A DNA stretch of 64,000 nucleotides. Origin: Clostridiaceae bacterium OM02-2AC (GTDB lineage: Bacteria; Bacillota_I; Bacilli_A; Erysipelotrichales; Erysipelotrichaceae). The first letter of the stretch is position 1; each line of letters begins with the position of its first letter. This document shows, piece after piece, positions 28,374 to 37,369 of the stretch. The notes under the pieces were generated by a model. The model saw nothing but the letters and a program-made list of their open reading frames with translations, made no database searches and had not been told where the DNA came from. The translations under genes were made by a program, and so were the position numbers. The stretch lies in NCBI GenBank assembly GCA_003481775.1, contig QULU01000001.1:248436-312435 (forward strand), in the 5' to 3' direction.

Positions 28374-29757
28374 TCATATCCAGCTTCAGCAGCTGGTTCA
28401 GCTCCACCGCATATTCCATCGGAAGCTCTCTTGTAAACGGCTCCAAAAAGCCCATTACGATCATTTCCGTCGCAGCACTGCGGCTCAGTCCCCTGCTCAT
28501 CAGATAAAACAGCTGTTCTTCACTGATGTTGGAAACCGTTGCCTCATGCTCGATCTGAGACGTCATATTTTTTGAAATATTCGTCGGTATGGTATCGCTG
28601 CGGGACTGCTTATCCAAAATCAGCGTATCACATTCCACCTTGCTTTTGGCAAAGGAAGCATTCGGTCCATGCAGCACCAGACCGCGGTAATTGACCTCGC
28701 CTCCGTTGCGGGAAACGGATTTGGAAACGATATTGCTGTAGGTATGATCTGCCAGATGAATCATCTTAGCTCCGGCATCCTGAATTTGATGCTTCCCGGC
28801 GACCGCAATGGAAATGCAGGTTCCCTTTGCATACGGCTCTGCCAGAATACAGGCCGGATATTTCATATTCGTCTGAGAACCGATGTTTCCATCGATCCAT
28901 TCCATACTTCCGTTTTCAAACACCTTTGCACGCTTGGTCACCAGATTGATGATATTATCACTCCAGTTCTGCACGGTGGAATACCGGCAGCGTGCATTTT
29001 TATGCACGAAGATTTCCACGACAGCCGCATGCAGCGAATCCTTGGAATAGGTCGGCGCCGTACAGCCCTCGACATAATGTACATCCGCACCCTCATCAAC
29101 GATGATCAGCGTCCGCTCAAACTGTCCCATGCGCTCCGTATTGATGCGGAAATACGACTGCAGCGGCTTATCCAACTTCACCCCTTTGGGAACATAGATA
29201 AAGCTTCCCCCACTCCAAACACAGCTGTTCAGTGCTGCGAACTTATTATCCGTATAGGGCACCAGCTTACCGAAATATTTCTGAAACAAATCCGGATGCT
29301 GCTTTAAGGCCGTATCGGTATCCAGGAAAATAACTCCCTTGGATTCCACCTCCTCCAGCATATTGTGATAGACTGCCTCGGAATCATACTGCGTTGTTAC
29401 ACCTGCCAGAAATTCCTTCTCCGCCTCCGGAATCCCCAGCTTATCGAAAGTATCCTTGATGGTGTCCGGAACATCCTCCCAGCTTTTTTCCGTTTTATCA
29501 CTTGGCTTGATATAATATGTATAATCATCGAAATCCAGATTGGTCACATCCGGACCCCATGTCTGAATATCCATACTTTCAAACTGTTCAAACGCTCGCA
29601 GACGGAAATCCAGCATCCACTGCGGCTCCTTTTTCTTATGAGAGATTGCCAGAATCGTTTCTCTGGTCAGTCCCTTTCCTGTATTGTAAATACTGACATC
29701 CTCGTCATGGAAGCCGTATTTGTATTCTTCATTTACCGGAATTTTGGTTTCACTCAT
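28357..29757 (-). CDS. sufB: Fe-S scaffold complex subunit SufB
   Basis: Core of the SufBCD scaffold that assembles Fe-S clusters. It has the SufB-type beta-helix and C-terminal helices ending in the conserved stretch around [22 protein letters not shown]. The 466 residues match SufB. Its start overlaps the sufU end by 8 bp. The operon order sufC-sufD-sufS-sufU-sufB is the standard Firmicute arrangement. Confidence 0.97.
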   Translation of the reverse strand: MSETKIPVNEEYKYGFHDEDVSIYNTGKGLTRETILAISHKKKEPQWMLDFRLRAFEQFESMDIQTWGPDVTNLDFDDYTYYIKPSDKTEKSWEDVPDTIKDTFDKLGIPEAEKEFLAGVTTQYDSEAVYHNMLEEVESKGVIFLDTDTALKQHPDLFQKYFGKLVPYTDNKFAALNSCVWSGGSFIYVPKGVKLDKPLQSYFRINTERMGQFERTLIIVDEGADVHYVEGCTAPTYSKDSLHAAVVEIFVHKNARCRYSTVQNWSDNIINLVTKRAKVFENGSMEWIDGNIGSQTNMKYPACILAEPYAKGTCISIAVAGKHQIQDAGAKMIHLADHTYSNIVSKSVSRNGGEVNYRGLVLHGPNASFAKSKVECDTLILDKQSRSDTIPTNISKNMTSQIEHEATVSNISEEQLFYLMSRGLSRSAATEMIVMGFLEPFTRELPMEYAVELNQLLKLDMSDSIG

Positions 29758-30199
29758 GACGCTCCTCGCTTTCCTCGATCATTTCCTCCATCGCCTTCCA
29801 GCCAATGGTGGCACATTTGATCCGGTTGGCCTGACTTCCCACATTATGGAATGCCAAAGCCTCCTCCAGCTTCTCCTCATCATAGTCCTGCTGATCGATC
29901 ATGTGAAAATAATTCGCGATGATGTCCTTCGCCTCTTCCACACGCTTTCCTTTCAGCAGCTCACTCATGATGGAGGTGGAGGCAGTGGAGATCGTGCACG
30001 CCACACCGTCAAAGCGCACGTCCTCCACAATACCGTCTCGTATTTTGCTTTGTACATAAATATCATCAATGCAGGATTCACTGGCCATATGCTTCTGCAC
30101 ATAGCCGTCCTCCTTTGTCAGCTCATGATTTCTTGGATATTCATAATGATCCATGATGATCGAACGCAAAATCATCGGATCCTTCATTAAGTCACTCAT
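29750..30199 (-). CDS. sufU: Zinc-dependent sulfurtransferase SufU
   Basis: Accepts sulfur from SufS. IscU-like fold with zinc ligands visible as VACTIS (Cys about 66), ESCIDDIY (Cys about 41) and the C-terminal [10 protein letters not shown] (Cys about 128); the 18-20 residue insertion between the second and third regions marks SufU rather than IscU. 149 residues, ATG after AGGAGG. Confidence 0.94.
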   Translation of the reverse strand: MSDLMKDPMILRSIIMDHYEYPRNHELTKEDGYVQKHMASESCIDDIYVQSKIRDGIVEDVRFDGVACTISTASTSIMSELLKGKRVEEAKDIIANYFHMIDQQDYDEEKLEEALAFHNVGSQANRIKCATIGWKAMEEMIEESEERHE

Positions 30200-30211
30200 T
30201 CTTACGACCTC

Positions 30212-31444
30212 CTAAAAAAAGACATCCAGACAGGCTTCCATCGTAGCCCTGCGGCATACATCCAGAAAACGATCGACATCCGCATAGGATGTATACAGAT
30301 AAAAGCTTGCCCGTATCGTTGCGGATGTATCCAACATATTGTTTAACAGCTTGGCACAGTGCTGTCCGCTGCGCACGGCAATCCCGTTCGCATTGAAGAA
30401 GGTCGCCGCATCCTGTGCAAATACATTTTTTACATTAAAGGTGATGATGCCTGTGTCTGCGTCCGGATTGTATACCTCGATATTGTCCAGCTTGCGCAGC
30501 TCATGAATTGCATAGTCATGCAGCTCCATTTCCCATGCGTGGATATGTTCCAGCCCGATGCCCTGTACATACTGTAAGGCCGCATGCAGACCGAAGATTC
30601 CTTCAATCGGCTGCGTGCCGCTCTCAAATTTATACGGTGCATTTTTCAGCTGAATATTTCCACACATATCAAAGCGTGCGTTGCTGTCCCCGCCCAGATA
30701 CAGCGGATCCATGGCGTTTAACAGCTCCAGCTTGCCATAAAGAATCCCGATGCCGGTCGGCCCGCACATCTTGTGCGCGGAGAATGCCAGAAAATCGCAA
30801 TCCATATCGATGACATCCAGCGGGATATGCGGCACACTCTGTGCGCCGTCCACGACGACAACAGCACCATAGCGATGCGCCATAGCGCATATTTCACGCA
30901 TCGGTGCACGATAGCCAAGCACATTGCTGATGTGTGCCAGTGCAACCACTCGCACGCGCTCATTCATCATGGAAGCAACTGCCTCCAGCGTAATACGTCC
31001 CTGTGCGTCCAGCGGCACATACTGTACAACGGCTCCGCATTCCTGCGCAACACGCATCCACGGTAGCACACACGATGCATGCTCTGCCACACTGGTCAGT
31101 ATGATATCTCCTTTTTGCAGAAACTTGCGGCCGTAGCCGTATGCCACCAGATTCAAAGCAGAGCTGGCTCCGCTTGTATAAACGATTTCCCGTGCATCCG
31201 CCGCATGTAGAAAGGCTGCGACATCCTTGCGGGTCTGTTCATATTCCTGATCCACAAAATAGCTTAGATCATAATCTCCGCGGTGCGCATTGGCACCGTA
31301 ATTTTCATAATAGTTGACGACCGCATCGATCACCTGCCGGGGCTTTAAAGTCGTTGCCCCGCTGTCCAGATAAACGAGCGGATGTGACTGCATGGTTTTC
31401 TGCAGCATAGGAAAATCTTTTCTGATATTTGCATTGTCAAGCAT
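30212..31444 (-). CDS. sufS: Cysteine desulfurase SufS
   Basis: PLP enzyme that provides persulfide sulfur. The PLP lysine is in FLAFSAHKMCGPTGIGILYG, the PLP-contacting histidine in VAEHASCVLPW, and the catalytic cysteine in VRSGQHCAKLL near residue 358. The 410 residues fit group II desulfurases. It overlaps sufD by 8 bp and is followed 12 bp later by its partner sufU. Confidence 0.97.
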   Translation of the reverse strand: MLDNANIRKDFPMLQKTMQSHPLVYLDSGATTLKPRQVIDAVVNYYENYGANAHRGDYDLSYFVDQEYEQTRKDVAAFLHAADAREIVYTSGASSALNLVAYGYGRKFLQKGDIILTSVAEHASCVLPWMRVAQECGAVVQYVPLDAQGRITLEAVASMMNERVRVVALAHISNVLGYRAPMREICAMAHRYGAVVVVDGAQSVPHIPLDVIDMDCDFLAFSAHKMCGPTGIGILYGKLELLNAMDPLYLGGDSNARFDMCGNIQLKNAPYKFESGTQPIEGIFGLHAALQYVQGIGLEHIHAWEMELHDYAIHELRKLDNIEVYNPDADTGIITFNVKNVFAQDAATFFNANGIAVRSGQHCAKLLNNMLDTSATIRASFYLYTSYADVDRFLDVCRRATMEACLDVFF

Positions 31445-32225
31445 GTAGACCCACCTTCATTTCGATTTCGTCCTTCAATGCAGTTCGTATGTCTTCTTCT
31501 TCAAACAGCTCCGTGATCGGCATGATATAGCCGACCGTCAGCAGGCCGAGAGCCTGCCTGCGGGAAAGTCCGCGTGTCTGCAGGTAATACAGCTGATTTT
31601 CATCCGGCTGTCCAAGCGTTGTCGCATGACTTGCCTTTACATCATTTTCATCGATCAGCAGCACAGGCACCACCTCACTGCTCTGCTGCTCACTCATCGT
31701 CAGCACTCTTGTCTTCTGATGGGAATTGCTTTCGCGGGCACCCTTGATGATTTTTCCGGTAGCCTCCATGCAATACTGTCCGCCTTCTTCCACAACGGCA
31801 TAGTTTTCCATAAGACCCTCGGTATGTGCCCGCAAATGATTGCACTGCATGTGAAACTGCTTCCGACTTGCGGCAATGCATGCACTGCGCAGCATGGCAA
31901 AAGCCCCCTCTTCACATAAATCAAGCGTAACCTCTGCCTGTGTATTGCCTGCATTCAGCTCACACAGAGCCAGTGTCAGGGAGGCATCGCGGTAGACACT
32001 GCCGCCAACCTGCAGCACCACATCCTCACTGCCTTCGTTTTTCAGCATGAGGGTAAGAGAGCTATACGGAGATACGATGACCTCCACCTGTAAAGACTCC
32101 CACGTTCCACTGTATGTCACAAGCAGAGAAGCGTTTATGCGTTCGTCCACCACAAGCTTCAGCTTTTCCGTATTCCGGGGTGAAAGAGCCAGCGTTTCAA
32201 AGCCGCTGCGTACGCTATATTCCAT
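31437..32225 (-). CDS. sufD: Fe-S scaffold complex subunit SufD
   Basis: Partner of SufB in the scaffold. At 262 residues it is considerably shorter than usual SufD (about 420), lacking most of the N-terminal helical region. It keeps the beta-helix and the C-terminal LYYLQTRGLSRRQALGLL helix that resembles SufB. The start at 32225 (MEYSVRSG) lies two bases after the sufC stop; a longer frame overlapping sufC has no site. The truncation is in the start region, not an obvious frameshift. Confidence 0.9.
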   Translation of the reverse strand: MEYSVRSGFETLALSPRNTEKLKLVVDERINASLLVTYSGTWESLQVEVIVSPYSSLTLMLKNEGSEDVVLQVGGSVYRDASLTLALCELNAGNTQAEVTLDLCEEGAFAMLRSACIAASRKQFHMQCNHLRAHTEGLMENYAVVEEGGQYCMEATGKIIKGARESNSHQKTRVLTMSEQQSSEVVPVLLIDENDVKASHATTLGQPDENQLYYLQTRGLSRRQALGLLTVGYIMPITELFEEEDIRTALKDEIEMKVGLHA

Positions 32226-32226
32226 A

Positions 32227-33042
32227 TTATGCACCCCTGCTTGCGCCGCAGGAGCCAAGCAGCTCAACTTTCTTTTCTTCCTCTCTGACAACCTGCACAT
32301 CGTATTCCTTTTCGATCCAGTCATAGCCCTGCTGATCGATTTTCTCCACCAGCTCGCTGCCGCCGCTGACTACAATACGTCCATCCACGAGAACATGCGC
32401 ATGGGTTGGCTTCAGCAAATCATAAAATCTGGCATAATGAGATACGATGACAAGCCCCATATTCTGCTCCTTCTGCATAGCCGCAACAGCCTCAGCCACA
32501 ATTTTCAAAGCATCCACATCCAGTCCGGAATCAATTTCATCCAGCATGGCAATCGACGGCTTTAAAAGCTTCATCTGTACGATTTCATTTCGCTTCTTTT
32601 CTCCACCGGAGAAGCCCTCATTGAGGAAGCGATGCGCAAGATCCTCCTTCATTTGCAAATCCTTGATTGTTTTTTCCATTTCGCGAATAAAGGAAAACAG
32701 CGGAATCGGCCGCTCCCTGCGGGCATTGATCGCAGCGCGCAGGAAATCGGAATTGGTAACACCGCTGACCTCGCTTGGATATTGCATTCCCAAAAACAGA
32801 CCGGCCTTGCTGCGCTCATCCACCTCCATGGATAAAACATCCTGCTCATCCAGTGTGATGCTGCCACCGGTTACCTGAAACTTCGGATTGCCCATGATAG
32901 CCGCAAGCAGGGTGGATTTTCCATTCCCGTTGGGGCCCATCAGTGCATGGGTTTCTCCACTATGTATGTCAAGGGTCAGCCCCTTTAAGATTTCTTTTCC
33001 ATCTACATTGACGTGCAGATCCTTAATACGTAAACAACTCAT
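32227..33042 (-). CDS. sufC: Fe-S scaffold ATPase SufC
   Basis: ABC-type ATPase powering the scaffold. Walker A GPNGNGKST near residue 36, signature FSGGEKKRNE near 145, Walker B SIAMLDEIDSGLD near 164. The start at 33042 (MSCLRIKD) suits the AAAGGA site better than earlier in-frame ATGs. First gene of the operon. 271 residues, slightly longer than the usual 250, because of a charged C-terminal tail. Confidence 0.96.
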   Translation of the reverse strand: MSCLRIKDLHVNVDGKEILKGLTLDIHSGETHALMGPNGNGKSTLLAAIMGNPKFQVTGGSITLDEQDVLSMEVDERSKAGLFLGMQYPSEVSGVTNSDFLRAAINARRERPIPLFSFIREMEKTIKDLQMKEDLAHRFLNEGFSGGEKKRNEIVQMKLLKPSIAMLDEIDSGLDVDALKIVAEAVAAMQKEQNMGLVIVSHYARFYDLLKPTHAHVLVDGRIVVSGGSELVEKIDQQGYDWIEKEYDVQVVREEEKKVELLGSCGASRGA

Positions 33043-33068
33043 CATTATCATCCTTTCGTCCGGTTATT

Positions 33069-33097
33069 ATCATACCAAATTTTCCTGCAATTCACAA
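33069..33097 (-). promoter_or_regulatory. suf operon promoter
   Basis: Minus strand TTGTGA (33092-33097), 17 bp, TATGAT (33069-33074). No Fe-S sensor operator was recognised in the 270-bp divergent region. Confidence 0.65.
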
Positions 33098-33267
33098 TTC
33101 AAACGATTGATTTCGCTGCATTTCATACAAAAGAAATAGGAATTGATCAAAAAACGGCTGCAAAACCGCTTATTTTACAAAACTAGACCTTTCTGTGACA
33201 TATGCCGAATGCCATGTGATTTCTTTCTGAACTTTTGTGTGAAATTACAGGAAACACTTCCAAAAAA

Positions 33268-33296
33268 TTGCAATTAGAAGGCAAATACACTATAAT
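33268..33296 (+). promoter_or_regulatory. Promoter of the foldase pair
   Basis: TTGCAA at 33268-33273, 17 bp, TATAAT at 33291-33296, 27 bp before the first start codon. Confidence 0.8.
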
Positions 33297-33323
33297 ATTA
33301 CGGTATTCATTTAGGAGGACATT

Positions 33324-34322
33324 ATGATCAAGATACTGAAAAAGCAATGGTTTGTCGTACTGATTGCGCTGATTTTTATCGGCTTTGCGATATTCAGCGT
33401 CTATGACACCAACAAGGGAAAGCTTCCCGGAAAAAGTGTCGACGGCAAGGATGTGGTTGCAGGACTGAAGGGTGATGTCAATATCACCGCGGATGAGCTG
33501 TATAAGAATCTGAGTAAAACGTATGGGAAAAGCATGCTGTTCATGAAGTTTCAGGCAGAGGTTATCAACAGCAGCATCAAAACTACAGATGAATTAAAAA
33601 AGACTGCTGAGGAGTATGAATCCAATATCAAGCAGAGTGCGGAGAGTCAGGCAGCCAGCAGCGGCAGTGATGCAAATGCGCTGATTGCACAAAACATCGC
33701 ACAGTACGGATTTACTTCCGATCAGCTGTATGAGTACTGCATGACTGTGGCAAAAATGGAAAAAATGCAGAATGACTACATCTCCAAGCATCTGGATGAG
33801 CTGTTTACACCGATTTACAAGGAAAAGAAATCACGTACGGTTTCTCATATTCTGATTAAGATGGAGGATGCAAACAAGCCGACCAAGAAAGAGCTGGAAA
33901 AGATTCAAAAGGTGGAGGACGCCTTAAAGAAGGGTGACAGCTTTGCGGATGTTGCCAAGAAATACAGCGATGATGGCAGTGCCAGCGACGGCGGTTATCT
34001 GGGCTATATGGATTCCGACACCTCTTATGTGGACAGCTTCAAAAATGCAGCCTTCAAGCTGAAAGCCGGAGAAACCAGCGACTGGGTCAAGGAAAGCAAT
34101 GACAACTATAACGGCTGGCATTTGATCAAGGTGGAAGAAACAGATAAAGCGAAACTGGAAAAAGATAAGAAGGCAAAGGATTCCCTGTACAAGGCGATTG
34201 CCAGCGGTACAGAAAATCTGTCCAACACGTATTTGTGGGAAGCCGCAAAGAAGCTGGATATCAAATATGCGAATGACGATGTCAAAAAACAGATCATGGA
34301 CATCCTGGACGTAAAGGAATAG
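33324..34322 (+). CDS. prsA: Parvulin-type peptidyl-prolyl isomerase, membrane anchored (PrsA-like)
   Basis: Extracytoplasmic chaperone that helps exported proteins fold. The N-terminal hydrophobic helix (about 9-26) lacks a lipobox cysteine, so it is anchored by the helix rather than by lipid, unlike Bacillus PrsA. The parvulin domain spans about 170-275, with SRTVSHILIKMED, KKGDSFADVAKKYSDDGSAS and GGYLGYMDSD. 332 residues. The ATG follows TTAGGAGG. It is followed 13 bp later by a related lipoprotein. Confidence 0.92.
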   Translation: MIKILKKQWFVVLIALIFIGFAIFSVYDTNKGKLPGKSVDGKDVVAGLKGDVNITADELYKNLSKTYGKSMLFMKFQAEVINSSIKTTDELKKTAEEYESNIKQSAESQAASSGSDANALIAQNIAQYGFTSDQLYEYCMTVAKMEKMQNDYISKHLDELFTPIYKEKKSRTVSHILIKMEDANKPTKKELEKIQKVEDALKKGDSFADVAKKYSDDGSASDGGYLGYMDSDTSYVDSFKNAAFKLKAGETSDWVKESNDNYNGWHLIKVEETDKAKLEKDKKAKDSLYKAIASGTENLSNTYLWEAAKKLDIKYANDDVKKQIMDILDVKE

Positions 34323-34335
34323 GAGGACGAGAGAT

Positions 34336-35214
34336 ATGAAAAAGCTTTGTACACTGCTCGCCGCTATGATGCTGTTCACGCTGGCAGGCTGTAAGGATGC
34401 CACGGCAGGAATTTCAAATGGAAGCGAAGCACTGATCACCATCGAGGGCAACAAAATTACCAATGAGGATGTTTTCGGTCTGATCAAAACCAGCGCAGGA
34501 GCAAGTGAAACCCTGAACCTGGTCAAAACACAGATTTACAAAAAGGAAAATATCAAAATCACAGATGCCATGAAAAAGGAAGCAGAGGAGTCTGTAAAAT
34601 CCCTGAAGAGCATGTATGGCGACAGTCTGCAGGATACACTGAAGCAGTACGGCTTCGATAATCTGGAGCAGTACAAGGAAAAATCCATTTATCCGGGCCT
34701 GCAGCAGAAGGAATTAAATAAGAAATATGTAAAAGCAAAGGAAAAAGCCATGTTTGACAGCTATTACCCAATCAAGGCACAGATTCTGGAGGCTGATTCC
34801 AAGAAAAAAGCTGAAAATGCACAAAAAGCGCTGAAGGACGGCAAGGATTTCAAGGCTGTTGTGAAGGAATATGGAACAACGACAACCTATAAGGGAACAG
34901 AGGAAATCTACAATTCCAAAAGCGGATTACCGACAACGGTATTCGACAAAATCAAATCCACGAACAAAAAGGGATTGATCGATGGTGTGATCGAGGATAC
35001 AGCAAGCAAGAAATACTACGTTGTAAAGGTCACAAGTGTAACACCGAAGGATTTTGAAGAGGAAGCCATCAACAGCATCGTTGAAAAGGCATCTACCGAT
35101 ATTGAGCCGGCAGCAACCGCTTATTATCTGAAAAAATATGATTTTACAGTCTACGATAAGGAAATTTACGATGGTATCAAATCCACCAATGAATCCTATA
35201 TCGTTCAGGATTAA
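34336..35214 (+). CDS. PrsA/SurA-like lipoprotein with a diverged isomerase domain
   Basis: 292 residues with a lipobox LAGC (Cys19), so lipid-anchored. The SurA-N-like helical region and a region matching the parvulin position (about 150-235, KDGKDFKAVVKEYG) resemble the neighbour, but the HILIK and GGxLG motifs are replaced. It is probably a chaperone without isomerase activity. The ATG follows GGAGG. Paired genes of this sort suggest division of labour in secretion. Confidence 0.8.
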   Translation: MKKLCTLLAAMMLFTLAGCKDATAGISNGSEALITIEGNKITNEDVFGLIKTSAGASETLNLVKTQIYKKENIKITDAMKKEAEESVKSLKSMYGDSLQDTLKQYGFDNLEQYKEKSIYPGLQQKELNKKYVKAKEKAMFDSYYPIKAQILEADSKKKAENAQKALKDGKDFKAVVKEYGTTTTYKGTEEIYNSKSGLPTTVFDKIKSTNKKGLIDGVIEDTASKKYYVVKVTSVTPKDFEEEAINSIVEKASTDIEPAATAYYLKKYDFTVYDKEIYDGIKSTNESYIVQD

Positions 35215-35235
35215 GAGCTTCGTGCTCTTTTTCTT
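35213..35235 (+). terminator. Foldase operon terminator
   Basis: AAGAGC-TTCGT-GCTCTT followed by TTTCTTTTT, overlapping the stop codon. Confidence 0.88.
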
Positions 35236-35282
35236 TTTGTCTGTTTCTGCTATAATACGTAAAAAGGAAAGGAAGGATTCTT

Positions 35283-35675
35283 ATGTGTATTTTCTGCAGT
35301 ATTGTAAACGGTGAAATCCCCTCAACCCGTATCTATGAGGATGATACCGTGCTTGCTATTCTTGATATTTCACAGGTGACTAAGGGGCATACCCTGGTGA
35401 TTCCCAAACAGCATACAGAGAATTTCATAACCTGTGAGCCGGAGCTTATGAAGCATGTCATGGAGGTTGCACAGATGCTCGCAAAACGCATCATGGAACG
35501 TACCCATGCTGAGGGAATGAATGTATTAAGCAATATTCATGAGGTGGCTGGACAAAGCGTTCTGCATTTCCATGTGCACCTGATTCCCCGCTATAGTGAG
35601 CAGGATGCCTGTGTCATCCGTTTTGACAAGAGCGCACCGCAGGACCTGGATGCAGTTGGCGCACTGCTGAAATAA
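35283..35675 (+). CDS. HIT-family nucleotide hydrolase
   Basis: Histidine-triad protein of the HinT type that hydrolyses nucleoside phosphoramidates or AMP-lysine-like bonds. The CIFCSIVNGEIPS start and the catalytic triad HFHVHLIPRY near residue 97 are typical. 130 residues. Its own extended -10 (TGCTATAAT, box 35251-35256) lies just after the preceding terminator. Confidence 0.94.
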   Translation: MCIFCSIVNGEIPSTRIYEDDTVLAILDISQVTKGHTLVIPKQHTENFITCEPELMKHVMEVAQMLAKRIMERTHAEGMNVLSNIHEVAGQSVLHFHVHLIPRYSEQDACVIRFDKSAPQDLDAVGALLK

Positions 35676-35762
35676 CGTTGTGCTGATGAGCCTAACAAAA
35701 GGGCTGTCTTCCCATGCAGTTCTTCCTCGCTTATGACCCATTTAGGAAGCTGTTAAAAAAAG

Positions 35763-35808
35763 AGAAGGAATAAATCCCTGTAATTCTGGAATTTATTTCT
35801 TCTTTTTA
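35763..35808 (+). terminator. HIT gene terminator, probably bidirectional
   Basis: About 13-bp stem (AGAAGGAATAAAT with ATTTATTTCTTCT, one wobble) flanked by an A run upstream and TTTTT downstream. Confidence 0.8.
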
Positions 35809-36148
35809 GCTTTCTAAACGCTTTTACACCTATATAGGTAAGAACCATCTATGCAGACAGCCTTTCCTATTGTAGTTTGCATTTTAGCTCTTTGTATAAG
35901 AGGAAAAGAACGCAAAAATGTGACAGTAAACCGCCATTCCCTATAGTTTCAGTTTTTACAGCACAAGGTCCCTAGCTATACAAGCTGAAAAAGCATGAAG
36001 TTTCACGTATGCATATGATAAAATGGCTAATATGCGCTGTGCTTTCTGCTTTCCAATCCCATCGCCGCTGAAATCTTACACTGCCAATCTGCAACATAAG
36101 AAAAAAACAGCCCAGCTCCTGCATGCTTCAATATCTGATACAGAATAC

Positions 36149-36196
36149 AAAAAAGACTCCTGCTTTCCTGCATTCACAGGCAAATCGGAGTCTTGT
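36149..36196 (-). terminator. Terminator of the gene at 36269
   Basis: 8-bp stem AAGACTCC/GGAGTCTT (36187-36194 with 36153-36160), followed on the minus strand by TTTTTTGTATT. Confidence 0.82.
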
Positions 36197-36268
36197 ATGC
36201 TATAAGAAACAGCAGGCAGCAAAGAGAAATCCTTTTTCAAATACGGTAACATTCGCTTCTTTACCCTA

Positions 36269-37144
36269 TCAGCTGCTTGTTTCGGATTTCATGATCTGCA
36301 CCTCATATGCACTCTTATACTTATTTTTCATAAAGCTGATAAACTGCTTCTCCTTCGTCATATCCAGAGATTCTGCGATAATCAGCTTTTCTCCATACAC
36401 ATTCTCATCCAGTATGCGTAAGGATGTATTGATTTCATTGTATGTAATCATATAATAAATGGTATCCTCTTTCATCTCCAGTGTTTCCTTCTTACTGGAG
36501 GTGTTGACCTCCCCCTTTGCTGTAATCGCATAAATATCGATGATTTTATCCTTGGCGCTGGATTTCTTTCCATCCAGGAAGACGCGATACATCTGCTTTT
36601 GATTAACCAGCTCAGGCTGTGACCGGATGAAGAACGAGGTAAAATCCTCATTTAGAATTTGTTCCATGTTTTTATCGAGATAGCTGTTGGTGCGATCATC
36701 CAGCTTCGACAGAAACGAAGCAGGGATATCCGTTACATCCGCAAATCGCTCCGGAAGATTTTTTACCCGCACCTTGCGAACACTCTGTATCGGATTCACG
36801 TGGTACCGGCTGGCAAGTGTCTCATCATATTGAGCGGTTATGGTAAGCTCGTCTCCGTTTTTCAGCTTTTTTGCAGGCTTCACCTCATAGGTGATAGAAT
36901 CCATAAATTCCTGAATGCGCTGATTGTAATTCTGGTTACGATTGATGACCCGCACACTGGCGGAGCCATCCTCTCCCCGGTATTCAATGCCTGCATCCTT
37001 TGTGACATCCACCTCTACCGTGCGAAAGAACAGCATATAGCAGGTGACATACAGGCTGACCACGATGATCAGCATACTCATGGACGTTATAAATTTATTT
37101 TTAACCGCATCCTGACTCGGCGGCTGAAAATGCATCGAACTCAT
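36269..37144 (-). CDS. Single-pass membrane protein with extracytoplasmic domain, unknown function
   Basis: 291 residues. A short basic cytosolic start, one membrane helix (about 18-42), then a lysine- and aspartate-rich outer domain. The piece KNGDELTITAQYDE resembles repeats seen in TcaA/YvbJ-type envelope proteins, but the zinc ribbon of those proteins is absent. The start at 37144 is preferred because AAAGG lies at normal spacing; an ATG nine bases earlier lies too close. An extended -10 (TGGTATAAT, box 37174-37179) precedes it. Function not assigned. Confidence 0.7.
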   Translation of the reverse strand: MSSMHFQPPSQDAVKNKFITSMSMLIIVVSLYVTCYMLFFRTVEVDVTKDAGIEYRGEDGSASVRVINRNQNYNQRIQEFMDSITYEVKPAKKLKNGDELTITAQYDETLASRYHVNPIQSVRKVRVKNLPERFADVTDIPASFLSKLDDRTNSYLDKNMEQILNEDFTSFFIRSQPELVNQKQMYRVFLDGKKSSAKDKIIDIYAITAKGEVNTSSKKETLEMKEDTIYYMITYNEINTSLRILDENVYGEKLIIAESLDMTKEKQFISFMKNKYKSAYEVQIMKSETSS

Positions 37145-37369
37145 ACGGTTCATCCTTTCTGCAATATCCTTGTAATTATACCATGCTTTATCCTGAAATG
37201 CTATGTACCCAATCTGAAAATTTCCTTACAAATCGCAGAACATAAAAAACAACGGTTCTCTCTTTCATACACCGCATGGAATTCTTAGAATTCATTTCCA
37301 AATACAGCTGACGTATATTGGCTCTGTCATCCTTTTATGATAAACTATAGAAGAAATGGAGTGTTTACC

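Larger units (their letters stand above)
35676..36268. other. Noncoding gap between HIT gene and unknown membrane protein gene
   Basis: Holds two terminators, listed separately, and about 340 bases in between (35809-36148) without a recognisable gene or RNA. A 60-codon frame at 36023-36205 is probably chance: it has no ribosome site and runs through the terminator hairpin at its end. Confidence 0.55.

Noticed and set aside
32978..33260. Fe-S responsive operator (IscR/RirA type) before sufC
   Set aside because: No matching dyad found in the divergent region.
36023..36205. 60-codon open frame
   Set aside because: No ribosome site, no hydrophobic or domain pattern, and it includes the terminator hairpin of the facing gene.
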